Shown here: piece by piece, positions 63,932-64,000 of the stretch
Layout: every line of letters begins with the position of its first letter
Position numbering within the stretch: position 1 is the stretch's first letter
Notes under the pieces: model-generated
What the model saw: only the letters and a program-made list of their open reading frames with translations
Database searches by the model: none
Told to the model about the DNA's origin: nothing
Program-made: the position numbers and the translations under genes
Assembly: GCA_963556145.1 (NCBI GenBank)
Contig: OY744463.1
Coordinates: 3,286,001-3,350,000, forward strand
Length of the DNA: 64,000 bases
Reading direction: 5' to 3'
Source: Hygrocybe punicea
Lineage: Eukaryota; Basidiomycota; Agaricomycetes; Agaricales; Hygrophoraceae

Positions 63932-64000
63932 TGTAGAGACTGGTATCTCCCTGGGCACATATTCCCTCTATTCCCTCTATTCTACATTCCTTCAGTTTGC
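63932..64000 (+). repeat. Start of the 3' LTR (cut by the window end)
   Basis: TGTAGAGACTGGTATCTCCC and onward match 60353-60421 with about four differences, mostly transitions. Confidence 0.9.

Larger units (their letters stand above)
60353..64000 (+). mobile_element. Non-autonomous LTR element (plus), runs off the window
   Basis: 5' LTR 60353-60607 (TGTAAAGACTGG to CCTCTCTACA, 255 bases), primer-binding site TGGAGCCCACCACGAGG at 60610, internal region with the proline-rich repeat protein, hairpin ATGACTGAGGGCAGTCAT at 63895-63912 and the first 69 bases of the 3' LTR from 63932 (TGTAGAGACTGGTATCTCCC). The two LTR starts differ at only a few positions. It inserted into the split hAT fragment at 60352. 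No enzyme domains. Confidence 0.88.

Noticed and set aside
1..64000. CRISPR array, bacterial operon or phage features
   Set aside because: Introns, LTRs and fungal gene families show a eukaryotic nuclear sequence; repeats are not spaced direct repeats with unique spacers.

Overview
The window comes from a filamentous basidiomycete, most likely an Agaricomycete. The genes are split by many 45-70 base introns and spaced by as little as 75-100 bases. The gene set is fungal, and the mobile elements are basidiomycete-type (Ty3/Gypsy with an aspartate-proline-glycine-serine protease site, hAT transposons, DUF6698-like relics). I cannot name the species. Coordinates of exons were read by eye, and no homology search was run. 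Layout: two small islands of housekeeping genes sit in a large block of transposable elements. Island 1 (1-12.6 kb) holds an MTC1-like gene (-), a chromodomain protein resembling fission yeast Chp1 (+), a PXMP4-type peroxisomal membrane protein (+), a BTB/POZ protein (-), a Ras-family GTPase (-), a small unknown gene (-) and a Yippee gene (-). Island 2 (45.5-50.7 kb) holds a Ulp1 SUMO protease (-), a Bet1-type SNARE (-) and a UPF0658 Golgi membrane protein (-). The rest (12.8-45.5 kb and 51-64 kb) is nested mobile DNA. Element region A (12.8-30.6 kb): a truncated hAT carrying a possible cyclophilin first exon; an open reading frame rich in SxQT motifs, split first by a complete Ty3/Gypsy element (16195-27152, two 839-base LTRs) and then by a complete, probably autonomous hAT (27457-30573). 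The Gypsy 5' LTR is itself interrupted by an 1116-base hAT-type element with an 8-base target duplication, and the 3' LTR supplies the intact empty site. The Gypsy carries an antisense gene between pol and the 3' LTR. Element region B (30.6-45.5 kb): short hAT elements, satellites, a solo LTR, a 2074-base hAT that has captured the start of the BiP/Kar2 gene, an 839-base hAT, and a 2049-base element with CATCAG ends that carries a broken sesquiterpene synthase fragment. Element region C (51-64 kb): two more CATCAG elements, a broken solo Gypsy LTR, and two non-autonomous LTR elements in opposite orientation encoding a proline-rich protein built from ~53-residue repeats, interrupted by further hATs and solo LTRs. 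Signals that tie the region together: (1) four dissimilar hAT-type elements share a strictly spaced 52-base palindrome CCTCGC-N17-CAATTG-N17-GCGAGG; (2) three elements share CATCAG terminal repeats and a 2-base target duplication; (3) the non-autonomous LTR elements share a TGACTG-GG-CAGTCA hairpin before the 3' LTR with the Gypsy element, and the plus-strand one also shares its primer-binding site, so they are probably moved by it; (4) the differences between the two Gypsy LTRs, and several stop codons in the repeats, look like C-to-T transitions, as expected from deamination of methylated cytosine or a RIP-like process.
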